Under the pieces are notes generated by a model, which had not been told where the DNA came from, searched no databases, and saw only the letters and a program-made list of their open reading frames with translations. A DNA stretch of 24,895 nucleotides from JAGOTP01 sp964415465 (lineage in GTDB: Bacteria > Patescibacteriota > Patescibacteriia > 2-12-FULL-60-25), in assembly GCA_964415465.1 (NCBI GenBank), contig CAYQAL010000013.1:1-24895 (forward strand), given 5' to 3'. A program made the position numbers and the translations under genes. Shown here one piece after another: positions 22,578 through 24,895 of the stretch (the stretch's first letter is position 1; each line of letters starts with the position of its first letter).

Positions 22578-24895
22578 ATGGCCCTTTCCCGAATTCTGTC
22601 TCGAACGCGCCCAGGTGCTCCATCCGGACCTCAACCGTCCCGCAGCGACCGCAAAGGTCGTATTTGGCGGTTCCTAAAAAAGGCTTTTTTGGCACTGGTT
22701 GGAGTTGGGGCCATTGGCGTCTTCAGTTTCACCATTTTTCTCGCCTGGGTGAGCCGTGATCTTCCAAATCCAGACACCTTATCAATGCAGGCGATCCCGC
22801 AATCGACCAAAATCTACGATCGTACCGGTACAAACCTACTCTACGAGCTTCATGGAGATGAAAAACGAACGCTCGTGAAAATTCAGGATATTCCACTGAA
22901 CATGCAGCACGCGACCATCGCCATTGAAGATCGAAATTTCTATACGCATCATGGCGTGTACTGGAAAGGACTCGTACGTGCCTTCGGAAACAGTATTCTC
23001 ACTCGCACGTCTGTCCGTGGAACATCAACACTGACTCAGCAGCTCGTAAAAAACGCCATTCTTACGAACGAACGTTCGCTCATGCGCAAAGCGAAAGAGT
23101 TTATTTTAGCGCTTCAGATTGAACGAACATTTTCAAAAGACCAGATCTTGCAGCTGTACCTCAACGAAATTCCATATGGATCAACGATCTACGGCATCGA
23201 ATCAGCTGCTCAAACCTATTTTGGAAAACCAGCGAAAGACCTTACCCTCGACGAAGCCGCTTTACTCGCTTCTGTTCCTCAAGCACCAGATCGCTACTCT
23301 CCGTATGGAACAGGGACTCGCGGTGATAACCGTTCTCGTTTAATTGTACGTCAGCATTATGTGTTAGACATGATGGCAGAAGAAGGCTACATCACAAAAG
23401 AAGAAGCGGAGGCCGCCAAAGCAATTAAAACGCTCGATAAACTCAAGCCAAAAACGTACGACTCGCTTAAAGCTCCTCATTTTGTTCTTGAAGTTCGTCG
23501 ACAGCTTGAAGAGGCCTATGGATTAAAACGAAGTGAGGAGGGTGGTTTTAAAGTCATTACAACCCTCGATTGGGAGAAGCAACAGATTGCCGAGCAGGAG
23601 GTAAAGAAAGGGGTTGAGGCGAGAGGGAAGGCCTACAAGTTCACCAATGCCGCCCTCGTCTCTCTTGATCCAAAAACCGGTCAGGTTCTTGCCTTAGTCG
23701 GTTCAAAAGATTTCAACGACGATGAAATCAAGGGGAAGTTTGACGTGATCTTAAACGGCGCACGTCAACCAGGTTCGAGCTTTAAGCCGATCGTCTACGC
23801 TTTGGCTTTTGCTCGTGGCTATCTTCCACAGACATTGGTGTGGGATGTGGATACAGTGTTTAGAACGGATAGTGGAAACTATACCCCAAAAAACTACGAC
23901 TTTAAGCAGCACGGCCCCATCTCCCTTCGTCAGGCATTACAAAGCTCGCTCAATACACCAGCGGTAAAAACGCTCTATCTTGTCGGGTTGGGACGCGTTC
24001 TAGATTTCACTGAGCGACTTGGGTACACCACGCTGAGTGACCGCAGTAACTTTGGACTATCTCTCGCTCTAGGCGCCGGAGAGGTGAGACCGATCGAGCA
24101 CGCCGTCGCATTTGCTGCCTTCGCAAATGATGGAATACGAATGCCGGTGAGCTTCATTCTGAAAGTGGAGGATCATGATGGAACCGTTCTTCAGGAATGG
24201 AAACCGACGGAAGGAACGCGCGTCATCGACTCGCAAGCAGCGCGCCAATTAGCAGATGTGATGTCCGACAACCAAGCGCGATCGCTCGTGTTTAGCGCTG
24301 CCGCACGCAATCACCTGACACTCGCAGATCGTCCCGTCGCAGCAAAAACAGGAACAACTAATAGCTTCAATGATGCATGGACAGTTGGATTCACGCCAAA
24401 CTTGGCAACGGTTGTTTGGGTGGGGAATAGTGACGGGAAAGAAATGAGTCGTGGAGCGGATGGATCGGTGATCGCAGCACCTATTTGGGGTGGCTATATG
24501 AAGCAGGTTACGAAATCTATGCCGGTTGAACGGTTCAAGGCACCGGAAACACCAACAACGGATAAACCTGCACTCCTCGGCACCGCATTTATGCAAAAAG
24601 TGAAGGTAGTGAAATCGTCTGGCTATCTCGCCACTGATCTCACACCCGCTGACCTCGTCGAAGAACGGATCTACTACACGCCTCACGAAATTCTTCATTA
24701 TCTCGATAAAGATGATCCAACGGGTGCTCCGCCGAGCAACCCTGCATCTGACCCACAGTATGAAAATTGGGAACGCGCCGTTCAACTTTGGGTAAGCAAG
24801 ACCACAAGTACCCAATTCGGCCCACCACCAACCGAGACCGACGATCAACACACGCCTGAGATGCAGCCGGTCGTCTCGATCATTCTTCCTGCAAA
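22578..24895 (+). CDS. Class A penicillin-binding protein (PBP1A-like), 3' end outside the window
   Basis: 772 codons are visible from ATG 22578 with no stop before the window edge. A short basic N-terminus (MALSRILSRTRPGAPSG) leads to one membrane helix at about 37-58. The glycosyltransferase domain (about 75-250) has the catalytic Glu117 in EDRNFYTHHG, then TLTQQLVKN and IERTFSKDQILQLYLNEIPYG. The transpeptidase domain has SSFK (Ser400 as predicted acyl-ester nucleophile), SLN (457-459) and KTGTT (590-594). The enzyme polymerises lipid II and cross-links peptides outside the membrane. The region after about 640 is a C-terminal extension rich in Pro, Thr and Asp that continues past the edge. 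No Shine-Dalgarno sequence precedes the ATG. It is divergent from the 3D-domain gene across 117 bases. The name mrcA/ponA is plausible but not needed. Confidence 0.93.
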   Translation, partial: MALSRILSRTRPGAPSGPQPSRSDRKGRIWRFLKKAFLALVGVGAIGVFSFTIFLAWVSRDLPNPDTLSMQAIPQSTKIYDRTGTNLLYELHGDEKRTLVKIQDIPLNMQHATIAIEDRNFYTHHGVYWKGLVRAFGNSILTRTSVRGTSTLTQQLVKNAILTNERSLMRKAKEFILALQIERTFSKDQILQLYLNEIPYGSTIYGIESAAQTYFGKPAKDLTLDEAALLASVPQAPDRYSPYGTGTRGDNRSRLIVRQHYVLDMMAEEGYITKEEAEAAKAIKTLDKLKPKTYDSLKAPHFVLEVRRQLEEAYGLKRSEEGGFKVITTLDWEKQQIAEQEVKKGVEARGKAYKFTNAALVSLDPKTGQVLALVGSKDFNDDEIKGKFDVILNGARQPGSSFKPIVYALAFARGYLPQTLVWDVDTVFRTDSGNYTPKNYDFKQHGPISLRQALQSSLNTPAVKTLYLVGLGRVLDFTERLGYTTLSDRSNFGLSLALGAGEVRPIEHAVAFAAFANDGIRMPVSFILKVEDHDGTVLQEWKPTEGTRVIDSQAARQLADVMSDNQARSLVFSAAARNHLTLADRPVAAKTGTTNSFNDAWTVGFTPNLATVVWVGNSDGKEMSRGADGSVIAAPIWGGYMKQVTKSMPVERFKAPETPTTDKPALLGTAFMQKVKVVKSSGYLATDLTPADLVEERIYYTPHEILHYLDKDDPTGAPPSNPASDPQYENWERAVQLWVSKTTSTQFGPPPTETDDQHTPEMQPVVSIILPA

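Noticed and set aside
24249..24851. 200-aa minus-strand Cys/His/Arg-rich frame
   Set aside because: A shadow of the PBP transpeptidase domain, whose motifs are intact on the plus strand.
1..24895. CRISPR arrays, rRNA genes, riboswitch families
   Set aside because: No regularly spaced repeats, rRNA landmarks or recognisable riboswitch cores were seen on either strand.

Overview
The window looks like part of the chromosome of a Candidate Phyla Radiation bacterium (Patescibacteria, most likely in the Parcubacteria lineage). This is inferred from protein style, not from a marker-gene match. The signs are a three-gene surface-protein operon with CPR-type Ig/Fn3/carboxypeptidase-regulatory domains, an O-antigen-ligase-like membrane protein fused to TPR-like helices, a short HolA, a Pol I whose proofreading aspartate/glutamate pair is gone, and resident genes without Shine-Dalgarno sequences. 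Resident DNA is near 50% G+C by eye.

Layout. 2-1270 (+): a possible CYTH-like protein and a deoxynucleoside-kinase-like protein. 1290-3625: an accessory patch with two G+C-rich genes that carry Shine-Dalgarno sequences (an unrecognised 230-aa protein and a Nudix-like protein), separated by the 5' remnant of an MFS transporter gene. 3637-4436 (-): a HAD hydrolase and tRNA-Ala(GGC). 4538-7776 (-): a coiled-coil protein and the O-antigen-ligase/TPR protein. 7817-10660 (-): a large secreted protein with a duplicated module. 10726-10771: a tight DnaA-box cluster. 10793-16109 (-): the surface-protein operon. 16123-17018: a gene-free region. 17019-17232 (-): tRNA-Ala(CGC) and tRNA-Arg(CCT). 17495-17761 (+): rpsT. 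17831-21421 (-): polA-holA. 21502-21576 (-): tRNA-Cys(GCA). 21837-22460 (-): a 3D-domain secreted protein. 22578 to the window end (+): a class A penicillin-binding protein, truncated by the edge.

The most notable region is 16.1-17.2 kb. It combines an AT-rich stretch, three exact TTATACACA DnaA boxes plus at least four one-mismatch boxes, and three near-perfect parS palindromes (TGTTTCAC(A/G)TGAAAC(A/G)). I read this as the chromosomal replication origin with its ParB loading sites, although dnaA and parB are not in the window. The second DnaA cluster at 10.7 kb could be an outlying part of the origin or a titration site.

A second recurring pattern is a -10 element, often of extended TGn type, ending only 6-7 bases before the start codon and without a Shine-Dalgarno sequence. 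It occurs at the HAD gene, the O-antigen-ligase gene, both large surface-protein transcription units and probably polA. This predicts leaderless mRNAs. The two G+C-rich accessory genes have AGGAG-type ribosome sites instead, which supports acquisition from elsewhere.
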